A stretch of DNA of 64,000 nucleotides from NCBI RefSeq assembly GCF_031884435.1, contig NZ_CP134779.1:4588001-4652000 (forward strand). Direction: 5' to 3'. Position numbers and translations under genes: made by a program. Below, piece after piece: positions 9,331 to 17,746 of the stretch (its first letter is position 1; every line of letters begins with the position of its first letter). Source of the stretch: Bosea sp. 685 (lineage in GTDB: Bacteria; Pseudomonadota; Alphaproteobacteria; Rhizobiales; Beijerinckiaceae). Below the pieces are notes generated by a model. That model had not been told where the DNA came from and did not search any database. It saw nothing but the letters and a program-made list of their open reading frames with translations.

Positions 9331-10122
9331 TCAGCCCTTGTAGACGACCGGCGGCCTTGGCGTCCCTTCGGCAGGCTCTTGCGCGCCCGTGCCCCCGCCT
9401 CCGCCTCTGCCGAAGACGCCGATGAGCGGCAGCTTGCACGCCGGCCCGGCTTCCGCTTCCAGCGCCATGATGCTGCGCTCGGCCTTGATCGCCTCGCGCG
9501 ACGGCATCTCGACCACGAGGTTCGCCAGCGCGTAGCGGTAGCTTTCGATCCGGAAGGCCACGCGCTCGCAGACCCAGAGGATCAGCCCCTCATTCTCGAC
9601 GACGCGGGCCATGGCGGGGTCGGCCTTCTCGGGCGGCACCAGGGGCGAGCCTTCGACGGCGCGCATGCGCACGCGATCAGCCGCCACGACGCGCGCCGCA
9701 TTGCCGCGAAACGGCGTCACCAGCAGGCGGTCGGCATTGGCATCCCCGGCGAGCCTGTTGTAGCGCGAGGCCTGCGAGGCGTAGGAGCCGCCGGTCAGGC
9801 CACGAAAATAGTCGGATGCCGCGTTCGACTGCGCCGCGACCGGCAGGATGCGCGCATGAGCGAGATCGGAGACCTGGCGCTCGAAAAAATTGCGCTCATG
9901 CGCCGGCATGACCAGCCGCCAGGCCCTGTCGCGCAATTGCTCCTCGTCATCGGTCATCCTGAAATAGGAGGCCGCCTCGCCACGAAAGGTCGCCGACCAG
10001 AAACCGGCCTGCGGCGCGATCGTATCGCTCCAGAGATTCGGACGTGGACGTCCCAGATCGCCCGTGCAGGCGCTTCCCGCCAGGGCGAGCAGCAAGGCCA
10101 GGCTTCGGCAAGCGGTCCTCAC
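9331..10122 (-). CDS. Predicted lipoprotein of unknown function
   Basis: 263 residues with a clear lipoprotein signal: basic start, hydrophobic core and lipobox LAGSAC with the lipidated cysteine at residue 19. The mature part has no catalytic motif I recognise. A conserved-looking core (RAWRLVMPAHERNFFE, SDYFRGL) includes a cysteine in LWVCERVAF, and a glycine-rich tract (GRGGGGGTGAQ) lies near the C-terminus. Predicted to sit at the outer leaflet of the inner membrane or at the outer membrane. Its ATG overlaps the stop of the upstream 76-residue gene by four bases (ATGA), so the two form an operon. Confidence 0.75.
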   Translation of the reverse strand: MRTACRSLALLLALAGSACTGDLGRPRPNLWSDTIAPQAGFWSATFRGEAASYFRMTDDEEQLRDRAWRLVMPAHERNFFERQVSDLAHARILPVAAQSNAASDYFRGLTGGSYASQASRYNRLAGDANADRLLVTPFRGNAARVVAADRVRMRAVEGSPLVPPEKADPAMARVVENEGLILWVCERVAFRIESYRYALANLVVEMPSREAIKAERSIMALEAEAGPACKLPLIGVFGRGGGGGTGAQEPAEGTPRPPVVYKG

Positions 10123-10349
10123 ACCGGCTGCCCGGCGCTTTTCGCACGGCCGTCCCGCGGAGCGGCACGGCGCTTGCGGGCTACGCGCCGGTCCAGTGCG
10201 GCGGCCTCGGCCTGGCGCTCGTAACGCACGCCGGTGAAGAACAGGATCATCGCCGGCCCGCGAGCCGGAGAGTTCTCCTGCGAGGTCGCCGCCGCCTTGG
10301 CACGAGACGCAAGCTTGGGACGAGACGCGAACGAAATGACATCGGCCAT
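10119..10349 (-). CDS. Small conserved hypothetical protein
   Basis: 76 residues, basic, no membrane segment. The central GPAMILFFTGVRYERQ block resembles small rhizobial proteins of similar architecture (an N-terminal MADVISFASRP-like lead followed by that block), recalled from memory rather than searched. The Lys/Arg-rich tail may bind nucleic acid or membrane, but nothing proves it. Four-base overlap with the lipoprotein gene. Confidence 0.65.
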   Translation of the reverse strand: MADVISFASRPKLASRAKAAATSQENSPARGPAMILFFTGVRYERQAEAAALDRRVARKRRAAPRDGRAKSAGQPV

Positions 10350-10533
10350 TGTGACGCGCCTCCTTGTCTGGCGCCTTGAGCTTTTGGAAACGAAAGCGGG
10401 CTCTCTTGCGGAAAACCGATTCCCCGCCTTAGCACCCGCTCCGGATCGCGGTTGTCAGCAGGGCTTCGAGCCATACGGGGCAGAACCCGCATCGACGCTT
10501 AGGCCCTCCTGTCCGCATCAGGCCTCGACATGG

Positions 10534-10548
10534 TTAACACCCCCTTAA
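10534..10548. promoter_or_regulatory. CtrA-type box upstream of the DUF2336 gene
   Basis: TTAACACCCCCTTAA matches the full alphaproteobacterial CtrA site TTAA-N7-TTAA exactly. It ends 54 bp before the ATG of the DUF2336 gene, a usual promoter distance. Binding by CtrA is inferred from the motif. Confidence 0.65.
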
Positions 10549-10602
10549 TGCCTCGTGGCTTAGGATGGCGAGACCATCGAAATTCCGCACAGAGTTCCCT
10601 TC

Positions 10603-11736
10603 ATGCCCTCGCGTATCTCCTCCGAACTTGCCCAGCTCGCTCGCCTTGCGCGCGATGGCGGGCTCGATCTCAGCCAGGTTTCGCTGCGGGTGAAGGCCGA
10701 TCTGCTGATGTCCTCGCCCAATCCGCCGCAGGAGGATCTCGACGCCTTCCGCGAGATGGGGGAGGCTCTGATTCCCGCCATAGACGACGCCACGGCCGTG
10801 ATCCTGGCGCGCAAGCTGGCCGGTTGGCGTTACGCGCCTGCATCCGTTCTGCAGGCCCTGAAGTCGCGCGGCGGCGCGGTCATCGTTGCGCTCCTGCGCC
10901 ATGGCATGCCGCTCCCGGTCACGGAAATCGAGGCCCTGGCGGAACAGGGCGATGACGAGATCGCGCTCGCCGTCGCGGAGCGCGCGGATCTGACCGCGAC
11001 GGCGGCCCTGATCCTGGCGGATCGCGACATGCGCCCGGTCGATCTGGCGCTGATCAACAATGCGGCCTCGCCCCTGCCCCGCATGGTCCTCGACCTGTTG
11101 CTCGAGCGCTCGCGCACCGAGCCCTCCTACGCCCAGCTCCTGCTGGCGCGGCCCGATATCGCCAGCGCGGATCTGGCGCCGCTTTATCTGCAGGCCGGCT
11201 CTCAACGGAAAACCGCGATCATCGAATCGCTGACGGCGCTGGATTCCTTCGCCCCGGCGGAGCGGCGGGCGCAGCTCGCGCCGGACCTCTTCGCCGGCTG
11301 GCTCGCCACGGCCAGCAACGACTCCACCGGCGCATTCGGCGCGATCGCGAGCTATGTCGGCGGTGGGCAGGCCCTGGCGGAAGCGATGGCCGCCGACACA
11401 TCGCGCGATCTCGCGGCGCTGGCGTTGACGGCGGCCGGGGCGAGCGTGGAGGACGCGACGCGCTTCATGATCAGGCTCGGCGACGAAGCGGCCCATTCTG
11501 TCGACCGGATCTTCGCCCTCGTCGCCCTGATGCGCCTGGTGAGGCCAGCCGTGGCGCTCAGGATCGTCATGCAGGTTGCGGGCGTGCGTACGCCGGTCGT
11601 CATCCGCAAGGGCCGGCACCAGCCAGCGATGGATCCGAGCAACTCGCCAAATCGCAGTGGCGCCGCCAAGCCGGAGAGCCAGACGCTCATCTCCGATGTC
11701 ATGCGCAAGCTCGGCCTGCGGCGCGAGAACGGCTGA
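10603..11736 (+). CDS. DUF2336 domain-containing protein
   Basis: 377 residues, largely alpha-helical with repeated HEAT-like helices (about 40-320), for example REMGEALIPAIDDATAVILARKLA. It matches the alphaproteobacterial DUF2336 family, whose function is not firmly established. There is no signal peptide or membrane segment; the C-terminal 40 residues are polar and probably disordered. A perfect CtrA-type box lies upstream, so cell-cycle control is plausible. Converges on the DUF1491 gene across a palindromic repeat. Confidence 0.85.
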   Translation: MPSRISSELAQLARLARDGGLDLSQVSLRVKADLLMSSPNPPQEDLDAFREMGEALIPAIDDATAVILARKLAGWRYAPASVLQALKSRGGAVIVALLRHGMPLPVTEIEALAEQGDDEIALAVAERADLTATAALILADRDMRPVDLALINNAASPLPRMVLDLLLERSRTEPSYAQLLLARPDIASADLAPLYLQAGSQRKTAIIESLTALDSFAPAERRAQLAPDLFAGWLATASNDSTGAFGAIASYVGGGQALAEAMAADTSRDLAALALTAAGASVEDATRFMIRLGDEAAHSVDRIFALVALMRLVRPAVALRIVMQVAGVRTPVVIRKGRHQPAMDPSNSPNRSGAAKPESQTLISDVMRKLGLRRENG

Positions 11737-11775
11737 GCGGCAGGCTAGAGCAACTTCCGATCTCGTCGGATCGTT

Positions 11776-11905
11776 CAATTGCTCTAGCCCCTTGCTTAAA
11801 CGCGTTTTCTTCACGCGAACCGGTGTCCACTTCGCTCGAAAACGCTCAAAGAGCATTGCGCGAAAAAGTGGGTACCGGTTTTTCGTGGAGAGCAATGCTC
11901 AGAAC
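11776..11905. repeat. Intergenic palindromic repeat, copy 1
   Basis: Two stem-forming parts. At 11801-11845, CGCGTTTTCTTCACGCGAAC continues to TTCGCTCGAAAACGC and is self-complementary. At 11851-11900, GAGCATTGC pairs with GCAATGCTC around CGAAAAA...TTTTTCG. A related copy of the first part lies at 35901-35947. The sequence type is common between genes in Hyphomicrobiales. Here it lies between convergent genes and could also stop transcription in both directions. Confidence 0.75.
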
Positions 11906-11917
11906 TTTTGGAATCGA

Positions 11918-12253
11918 TCAGGCCTCGACGAGATCGAGCCTGGGGTCACCCTGCCGGTTCTCGATCTCGACCAGCCAGAGATCGGAATCGAAGCGCCGCT
12001 CGCGGGCGACGCGCTCCTCGATCGAGGCCGGATCCGAATCGAGGATGAGCTGGAAGCGCCGGTTACCCTCGTCATCAGCTAGCGATTGCGGCGCGGGGCC
12101 GTAGAGCGCCGCCGTACCGTCGAGGCGATCGAGCTTGACGAAAATCGCGCCGGCCTCGCTCGCGCCGCGCCGGCGCAACACCGCGATCAGCCCGTCATGC
12201 GCCGCCTGGCGCAGATAGGCCGAGACCCAGAAATCGCTCGTGAGGCGCGCCAT
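11918..12253 (-). CDS. DUF1491 family protein
   Basis: 111 residues matching the DUF1491 family of alphaproteobacteria: an N-terminal SDFWVSAYLRQA segment, IFVKLDRLDG in the middle, and the ERRFDSDLWLVEIE block near the C-terminus. Soluble, with no known catalytic residues. First downstream partner of the single-TM protein and the sensor kinase on the same strand. Function unknown. Confidence 0.85.
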   Translation of the reverse strand: MARLTSDFWVSAYLRQAAHDGLIAVLRRRGASEAGAIFVKLDRLDGTAALYGPAPQSLADDEGNRRFQLILDSDPASIEERVARERRFDSDLWLVEIENRQGDPRLDLVEA

Positions 12254-12333
12254 GACCGAAATCCCCGAATGGATGTCCGTCCCGGCTAGAGCGCCTTTGC
12301 GACCCTGTCCAGCCGCGCGGCAATCGCGAAGGC

Positions 12334-12909
12334 TCAGCGCTGCGAGGGTTTGGCGCCGCGAATATCGGCCGGCGGGCGAATATCCCCGCCATTGATCAGA
12401 TCGGCGATCGGATCGCGCACCGCGGCGCTGCGGGTCACCGGCGCGGGCGCAGGGGCAGCAGCGGCCGGGGCCGTGCGCGGCACGTTGGTAACGGCGGCAG
12501 GCGGCCTGGGCTGCGTGGTCTCGCGGATGAGCTGCGTCAGATCGCTCGGACGGGCCGGCGGGACGAAGCCCTGCGTCGAGACCTGGGCCGACGCGGGCTG
12601 GGCGGCGGGCGTCACAGCCGCTGCGGGCGTCTCCGTGCGGCGCTCGACCGAGCGCGCATAGGGTCCCTGCAGCGGAGCCGACAGGATCGGAGCGGGGTGG
12701 CGCACCTTCTGCATCAGCATCGCATTGGCCAGGATCGCGGCTGCGACCGCGGTGAAAACCAGCAGCACGAAGGCGCGGCCCGGGCGGCGGCCTACGGCCC
12801 GCCAGATCCGCGACAGCCAGGGAGCCTTGCGGCGCGGCGGCGCGGCGCGTTTTATCGGCGCGGTCAGAGTGGAACCGGAGCGGGCGCGGGCGGCAATCGT
12901 GGCGGACAT
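12334..12909 (-). CDS. Single-span membrane protein with Ala/Pro-rich periplasmic tail
   Basis: 191 residues: a basic cytoplasmic N-terminus of about 45 residues, one membrane segment (about 46-65, FVLLVFTAVAAAILANAML) and a long Ala/Pro/Thr-rich tail with low complexity. The C-terminal motif RDPIADLI..GDIRPPADI is the only conserved-looking part. Related loci may carry a peptidoglycan-binding domain in this position; none is seen here. It ends just before DUF1491 and starts 13 bp after the sensor kinase stop, so it is probably cotranscribed. Confidence 0.65.
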   Translation of the reverse strand: MSATIAARARSGSTLTAPIKRAAPPRRKAPWLSRIWRAVGRRPGRAFVLLVFTAVAAAILANAMLMQKVRHPAPILSAPLQGPYARSVERRTETPAAAVTPAAQPASAQVSTQGFVPPARPSDLTQLIRETTQPRPPAAVTNVPRTAPAAAAPAPAPVTRSAAVRDPIADLINGGDIRPPADIRGAKPSQR

Positions 12910-12922
12910 GCTTGGCTCTTGA

Positions 12923-14731
12923 TCAGGCGGTCAGACGGACGGGTTCTTTGGATTCGAGGCCGCGGCGCGGGGCGCGGGCGAAGGTGGTGATCTTGACCGG
13001 CAGGGAGCTTGCCGCGACGCCGCCGACCGGCAGCCTGACGGCGACGCGCGTGCCGATGCCCGGCGCGCTCTCGATCGTCAGCTTGCCGCCATGGAGGCCG
13101 ACAAGGCCGCGCACGACGGAGAGGCCGAGCCCCGTGCCCTCGTAATTGCGATCATAGCTGCCGCCCGCCTGGAAAAAGGGGTCGCCCAGCTTGGGCAGGT
13201 CGGCGGCGGCGATGCCGATCCCGGTATCGGCAACCGAAAGGTCGATCATATCGCCGTCGCGAACGACCGCGAGCACGACGCGGCCATTGACGGGCGTGAA
13301 CTTCACCGCATTGGAGAGCAGGTTGATCATGACCTGCTTCAAGGCGCGGCGATCGCCCAGAACCGGCGGCAGGTCAGGCCCAAGCACCCGCTCCAGCGAG
13401 ACCTGGCTCGCCTCGGCGCGCAGCGCCATCAGCGCACAGCAATCCTGGGCCACGGCGGCGATGTCGATCGGCTCCTGCTCGATCGTCATCGCGCCGCTCT
13501 CGATTTTGGAGATATCGAGCAAGGTGTTGACGACATCGAGCAGGTGATGCCCCGAGCCGTGGATGATCTTGGCGTATTCCTGGCGCTTCTCGGCGTCGAG
13601 CCACTCCTGCGCATCATTGCTCAGCATCTCGGAGAAACCGATGATGGCGTTCAGCGGCGTGCGCAGTTCATGGCTGACGGTCGCGAGGAACTGGCCCTTG
13701 ACGTCGCTGGCCTTCAAGGCCTCGGCGTGACCACGGGCGCGCTCCTCTTCCAGCGCCTGGCGGGCCGTGATGTCGCGCATCACGCAGACCACGGCCACGC
13801 CGTCCCTGGCGCCGGCGTCCTCGATCCGGTGTGCGCGCATCTCCAGCCAGAGCGAGACCGGCGCCCGGGCGTCGGCATCGCCGCTGCGCGGCACGAAGAG
13901 CGTCCGGAAGCAGGCGGTGGCCGCGCCACCACCATGAGCCGCGTCGCTCAGCGCCTTGAGGAAGAGCGGCCGGTCGGCGATGTGCACCCGCTCGAACAGG
14001 CCGCGCCCGCGCAGATCCTGCGGATCGGCTCCGGCGAGCGCCTTGGCCGCGGCATTGGCGAACAGGACGGAGCCGCCGGCATCGTGCCAGGTGACGAGAT
14101 CGCCGACATTGTCGAGCAGCAGCTGGGCGCGCGCATCGGAAGCGCGATGCTCGCGCAATTCGTCGTCACGCCGGCGCAGGAAGCCGACAGCGACCACCAT
14201 CGCGTACAGGATCGCGATCATGACGAAGGTCGGCATCATGCCCGAGGTCCAGGGCGCCGGCGTCGCGAAGGCGCCGAGCTGCTGCAAGATCACGACGCTG
14301 CCGAGCGCGATGGCGGCGATGACGCTGGCGCGCGCCACATAAGGCCGCGAGCCGAAGAACATCGCCTCGGTCGGCACGGCCGCCAGCCAGAGCAGCAAGG
14401 GCGACCCCGCACCGCCTGTCATCCCGGCAAGCGCGGCGATGAACAACGCCAGCGCGCTGGCCGAGATGCAATGGGCTATGTCGAGCCGGCCGCTGCGCGA
14501 GAGCGTGACCACCGCGATGAGCGGCAAGGCGGCGGCGATCATGATGAGAGCTTCGAGCGTGCCCAGGGTTCCGCGCCAGGCGAGATAGGCCGGCGCCAGG
14601 CCGAGCGCGACGGCACCGACCATGAGGCGCGTCAGAATGAAGCGCTCATGCCGCATGCGCTCGAGCGAATTCGGCAGCACCGATGCGTGCACCAACGCCG
14701 CCACCTGTGTCCTGATCGCAGACATCGTCAT
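12923..14731 (-). CDS. PAS-domain sensor histidine kinase, DivJ/PleC-like
   Basis: A membrane sensor kinase of about 602 residues. Six hydrophobic segments occupy about residues 32-185, followed by a PAS domain (about 200-320), then HisKA with the phospho-accepting His in FLATVSHELRTPLNAIIGF (H354) and an ATP-binding domain with N-box, DTGIGI and GTGLGLSVV. HisKA sequence and layout resemble the DivJ/PleC kinases that phosphorylate DivK upstream of CtrA; that assignment is inferred. A perfect CtrA box ends 71 bp before ATG 14731. The earlier ATG at 14794 would leave only 7 bp after that box and has no ribosome site. A TTG at 14743 with AAGGTCAGG upstream is another possible start. Confidence 0.85.
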   Translation of the reverse strand: MTMSAIRTQVAALVHASVLPNSLERMRHERFILTRLMVGAVALGLAPAYLAWRGTLGTLEALIMIAAALPLIAVVTLSRSGRLDIAHCISASALALFIAALAGMTGGAGSPLLLWLAAVPTEAMFFGSRPYVARASVIAAIALGSVVILQQLGAFATPAPWTSGMMPTFVMIAILYAMVVAVGFLRRRDDELREHRASDARAQLLLDNVGDLVTWHDAGGSVLFANAAAKALAGADPQDLRGRGLFERVHIADRPLFLKALSDAAHGGGAATACFRTLFVPRSGDADARAPVSLWLEMRAHRIEDAGARDGVAVVCVMRDITARQALEEERARGHAEALKASDVKGQFLATVSHELRTPLNAIIGFSEMLSNDAQEWLDAEKRQEYAKIIHGSGHHLLDVVNTLLDISKIESGAMTIEQEPIDIAAVAQDCCALMALRAEASQVSLERVLGPDLPPVLGDRRALKQVMINLLSNAVKFTPVNGRVVLAVVRDGDMIDLSVADTGIGIAAADLPKLGDPFFQAGGSYDRNYEGTGLGLSVVRGLVGLHGGKLTIESAPGIGTRVAVRLPVGGVAASSLPVKITTFARAPRRGLESKEPVRLTA

Positions 14732-14801
14732 GAGAAACCGCAAACGCCTGACCTTCTGAGGGCTGGTTCGCCCTGTTGCAGCGATCCTCGCCATTGCCGG
14801 T

Positions 14802-14816
14802 TTAAGCGGGGCTTAA
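14802..14816. promoter_or_regulatory. CtrA-type box upstream of the sensor kinase gene
   Basis: TTAAGCGGGGCTTAA fits TTAA-N7-TTAA exactly and is fully palindromic. It lies upstream of the minus-strand sensor kinase. With the DUF2336 box it is the only full-length match I found in the window. Confidence 0.65.
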
Positions 14817-15060
14817 GGCCACTGCGCAGCGAGACTGGCCCGGCGCCGCCGATTAGCGAATAATTCGATTGATTTCAGCGCCTTGCGCAAAATCAGAAAG
14901 CTGCGCCGCGCGGTGACGATGTTACTGGCAGGGTGAACGGAAACTGAAGATCGCATCGCGCATTTGCTTCAAATGCGCGGCTTCGGGATGACGCGATCTT
15001 TCGGGTTCGCAGGCTATGGTGTCGGCGGGTTCGGGAGAGATGCGGGAACGGGGACGCAGC
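14817..15060. other. Intergenic stretch between divergent sensor kinase and DUF5330 genes
   Basis: Apart from the CtrA box just to its left, this stretch holds an inverted pair CGCGCATTTG...CAAATGCGCG (14958-14981) about 80 bp before the DUF5330 start, and no open frame worth calling. The inverted pair could be an operator or a hairpin. Confidence 0.5.
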
Positions 15061-15357
15061 ATGGCCTATATTCTGCGCAGCCTGGCGGTGATCGGCGTGA
15101 TCGCGCTGAACTCGCCTGTCCATGACGGGAAGTCGATGGCGAGCAGCGCCGTCGATGCGGCGCGCGGCGTCGCGAAATCCGCAGCCCGGATCGACAGCCA
15201 CGGCGCCATGCAAAGCCTCACGGCCGCCCGCGAGGCCGCGCAGATCCTCGCCGGGCTCGATCCGGACACGCGCCAGCGCGTCCTGTCGCTCGCGCTGCCG
15301 GGAGCCACCGCCCGCCCCGGAGCCTCCGAGCAGGACCGCAAGGCCAGCTCGCGGTAG
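15061..15357 (+). CDS. DUF5330-like small secreted or anchored protein
   Basis: 98 residues. An N-terminal hydrophobic segment (AYILRSLAVIGVIAL, residues 2-16) ends at NSPVHD, the arrangement of DUF5330 family proteins of Hyphomicrobiales. The remainder is a polar helix-rich tail. I chose ATG 15061, behind GGGGA, over the upstream GTG-like start because the hydrophobic segment then begins at the N-terminus. Lies 142 bp upstream of sufE on the same strand. Function unknown. Confidence 0.65.
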   Translation: MAYILRSLAVIGVIALNSPVHDGKSMASSAVDAARGVAKSAARIDSHGAMQSLTAAREAAQILAGLDPDTRQRVLSLALPGATARPGASEQDRKASSR

Positions 15358-15499
15358 ATAAGGCCTCTCGCGTTAAGATCGGCGGACATAGAGCTCCCGC
15401 GGCACGCCGACGCTTGACGAGGCAGGGAGACGCGCCGAAGACGCTGTCTGCCATGGTCCTGGACGACGGGAGCCGGCATCCTCATTGCGCAGCGTGGAC

Positions 15500-15928
15500 A
15501 TGAGCAGCAACCTCGACGAGATCATCGCCAATTTCGAACTGCTCGATGATTGGGATGACCGCTATCGCTATCTGATCGAACTCGGCAAAGGCCTGACGCC
15601 CTTGCCCGAGGCGGACCATAACGACGCCAACAAGGTCCGCGGCTGCGCCAGCCAGGTCTGGCTCGCAATGCGGCGCGAGGGATCGGCCGGCCCCGACAGC
15701 GTGCTGCATTTCAGCGGCGACAGTGACGCGCATATCGTGCGCGGACTGGTGGCGCTGGCGCTCGCCATCCATTCGGGCCGGACCGCGCGGGAGATCCTCG
15801 CGACCGACGCCTTCGCCATCTACGAACGCCTGGGCCTTGCCGCCCATCTCACGCCGCAGCGCTCGAATGGCGTCCGCGCCATGATGGAGCGCATCAAGGC
15901 CGACGCGCGCGCCACCGCCCAGGGCTGA
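15500..15928 (+). CDS. sufE: SufE family cysteine desulfuration protein
   Basis: 142 residues. SufE-like proteins accept persulfide sulfur from a SufS cysteine desulfurase for iron-sulfur cluster assembly. The acceptor Cys is in NKVRGCASQVW (about residue 51), followed by FSGDSDAHIVRGLVALAL, and the C-terminal MMERIKADA helix is present. Start ATG 15500 (MSSNLDEIIANF) fits family length. The stop codon sits in the first unit of a 15-bp tandem repeat that continues to the end of the convergent Lrp gene. Confidence 0.93.
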   Translation: MSSNLDEIIANFELLDDWDDRYRYLIELGKGLTPLPEADHNDANKVRGCASQVWLAMRREGSAGPDSVLHFSGDSDAHIVRGLVALALAIHSGRTAREILATDAFAIYERLGLAAHLTPQRSNGVRAMMERIKADARATAQG

Positions 15929-16014
15929 CCTTCACAAGGCTGATCTGCAGAAGGCTGATCTGCAGAAGGCTGAGCTTCAGAAGGCTGAGCTTCAGAAGGC
16001 TGAACCTGCAGCCT
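15925..16014. repeat. Six-unit 15-bp tandem repeat carrying serial in-frame stops
   Basis: Units of CTGANCTNCAGAAGG run from the sufE stop (TGA at 15926-15928) to the first base of the convergent lrp stop. Units 2 and 3 (15940-15969) are identical, as are units 4 and 5 (15970-15999). Every unit holds TGA in the sufE frame, giving sufE a row of backup stops. It seems to have grown by duplication of the sufE terminal sequence. Confidence 0.85.
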
Positions 16015-16469
16015 CACGGCAGAACGGGCCGGTCGATGATTTGCCGCAGGGCAAAGCTCGATTGAATTCGCGCGACATGCGGCAGTCGAGAGAGCTGGGA
16101 TTTATGCACATTCTCGAAATCTTCGACATCGCTCGCAACGACTGTCAGCAGATAGTCGTCGGCACCCGACATTAGAAAACACCGGAGCACGGACGGGCAG
16201 CGTGCCACCGCCTTCTCGAAAGCGGCGAGCGCCTCTTCGCTTTGACTGTCCAAAGCGAGCCGGACGATGACCGTGACCCCGAGTCCGAGAGCCTTTTGAC
16301 TGAGGCGGGCGTGATAGCCGACAATGACTCCCTCGTCTTCGAGCGTGCGCTGCCTCCGCGCAACAGCCGTCGCCGACAACCCGATCGTCTCAGCAAGCTT
16401 GACATGACTCGTCCGACCATCTCGGACGAGCTCCTTCAGCAACGCGCGGGAGAGATGATCGAGGGGCAT
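16014..16469 (-). CDS. Lrp/AsnC family transcriptional regulator
   Basis: 151 residues: an N-terminal helix-turn-helix (LKELVRDGRTSHVKLAETIGLSATAVARRQRTLE, about 9-42, quoted in part elsewhere in the family) and a C-terminal RAM/ligand domain with VRCPSVLRCFLMSG-like and DYLLTVVASD segments. Divergent from alanine dehydrogenase with 161 bp between. This arrangement is the known AldR-ald type, in which the Lrp protein activates ald in response to L-alanine. That specific role is inferred from position. Confidence 0.88.
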   Translation of the reverse strand: MPLDHLSRALLKELVRDGRTSHVKLAETIGLSATAVARRQRTLEDEGVIVGYHARLSQKALGLGVTVIVRLALDSQSEEALAAFEKAVARCPSVLRCFLMSGADDYLLTVVASDVEDFENVHKSQLSRLPHVARIQSSFALRQIIDRPVLP

Positions 16470-16630
16470 GAGATTCTGGACCTGAAGTGCAGCTCTGCGC
16501 AGGAAAGCAACAGCTTTCGCTCATGCTACGCCGTTATCACGCGCTGCCTACTGAAAAATCGACGCATAACGCAGGAAATGCCGTGACGAAGCGCGATATG
16601 CTGAACCCATAAACCAATGGGAGGGGTGCT

Positions 16631-17746
16631 ATGCGTGTCGGCGTTCCGAAAGAAATCAAGGTTCATGAATACCGCGTCGGGCTGACGCCCGAAGCCGTGC
16701 GAGAATACATATCCGCCGGCCACGCGGTGATCATCGAGACGGGAGCGGGGGCTGGCATTTCGGCGTCAGACGCTGCCTACGAGGCCGCCGGCGCGCGCAT
16801 CGTGGCGAGCGCGGCCGAGGTGTTTGCCGAGGCCGACATGATCGTGAAGGTCAAGGAGCCGCAGCCGGGCGAATGGGCGCAGTTGCGAGAAGGCCAGATC
16901 CTGTTCACCTACCTGCATCTCGCTCCCGATCCAGCGCAGGCCGCCGGTCTGGCAGAATCCGGCGTTACCGCCATAGCCTATGAGACCGTCACGGACCGCT
17001 TCGGCGGCCTGCCTCTTCTTGCGCCGATGAGCGAAGTTGCCGGGCGGCTCGCGATCGAGGCTGCTGCGGTTTCTCTCAAGCGCCATGCCGGAGGACGTGG
17101 CATGTTGATTGGCGGCGTGCCCGGCGTGCCCCCGGCGCGCGTCATCGTGATCGGAGGCGGCGTCGTGGGAACGCATGCTGCGCGTATGGCGGCAGGCCTC
17201 GGTGCGGACGTGGTGATCCTGGATCGGTCGCTTCCGCGCTTGCGGCAACTCGACGAATTGTTCGGCGGTCGGGTGCGCACGCGCTTCTCGACGCTCGACG
17301 CGATCGAGACGGAGATATTCGCCGCCGACGTTGTCATCGGGGCCGTGCTCATCCCGGGTGCCGCGGCGCCGAGGCTCGTGTCGCGAGCACAATTGTCGGG
17401 CATGAAGCGCGGCGCGGTGCTCGTCGACGTCGCGATCGACCAAGGCGGTTGCTTCGAGACATCGCACGCGACCACCCATGCCGATCCGACCTATGAGGTC
17501 GACGGCGTGATCCACTATTGCGTCGCCAACATGCCGGGGGCCGTTCCGCTCACCTCGAGCTACGCCCTGAACAACGCCACTCTCCCATTCGGGCTCGCCC
17601 TGGCCTCGAAAGGCCTCGATGCCATTCGCAGCGATCCTCACCTGGCGGCCGGCCTCAATGTCCATCGCGGGGACATCACGAATGCTCCGGTCGCGGCGAG
17701 CCTTCAGAAGCCCTACAGGTCGGCAGAAGAGGTTTTGGCTGGGTAG
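16631..17746 (+). CDS. ald: Alanine dehydrogenase
   Basis: 371 residues. Oxidatively deaminates L-alanine to pyruvate and ammonia with NAD, allowing alanine use as a carbon and nitrogen source. The N-terminal signature MRVGVPKEIKVHEYRVGLTP is clear; the substrate residues are the Lys in VKVKEPQ (about 75) and the His in FTYLHLAPD (about 96). The NAD-binding segment VIVIGGGVVGTHAARMA and the VDVAIDQGGCFETS block follow. Length matches the family. The start has GGGAGGGG just upstream. Likely controlled by the divergent Lrp-type gene. Confidence 0.95.
   Translation: MRVGVPKEIKVHEYRVGLTPEAVREYISAGHAVIIETGAGAGISASDAAYEAAGARIVASAAEVFAEADMIVKVKEPQPGEWAQLREGQILFTYLHLAPDPAQAAGLAESGVTAIAYETVTDRFGGLPLLAPMSEVAGRLAIEAAAVSLKRHAGGRGMLIGGVPGVPPARVIVIGGGVVGTHAARMAAGLGADVVILDRSLPRLRQLDELFGGRVRTRFSTLDAIETEIFAADVVIGAVLIPGAAAPRLVSRAQLSGMKRGAVLVDVAIDQGGCFETSHATTHADPTYEVDGVIHYCVANMPGAVPLTSSYALNNATLPFGLALASKGLDAIRSDPHLAAGLNVHRGDITNAPVAASLQKPYRSAEEVLAG

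Noticed and set aside
13091..14863. A 590-codon plus-strand open frame
   Set aside because: Mirror of the sensor kinase gene; no recognisable domain.
15925..16014. Possible CRISPR array
   Set aside because: Units are contiguous 15-bp tandem copies without spacers, and no cas gene is near.
15820..16017. A 65-codon minus-strand frame with a QPSxA pentapeptide repeat
   Set aside because: The repeat is a by-product of the 15-bp DNA array after sufE; no start signal or relatives.
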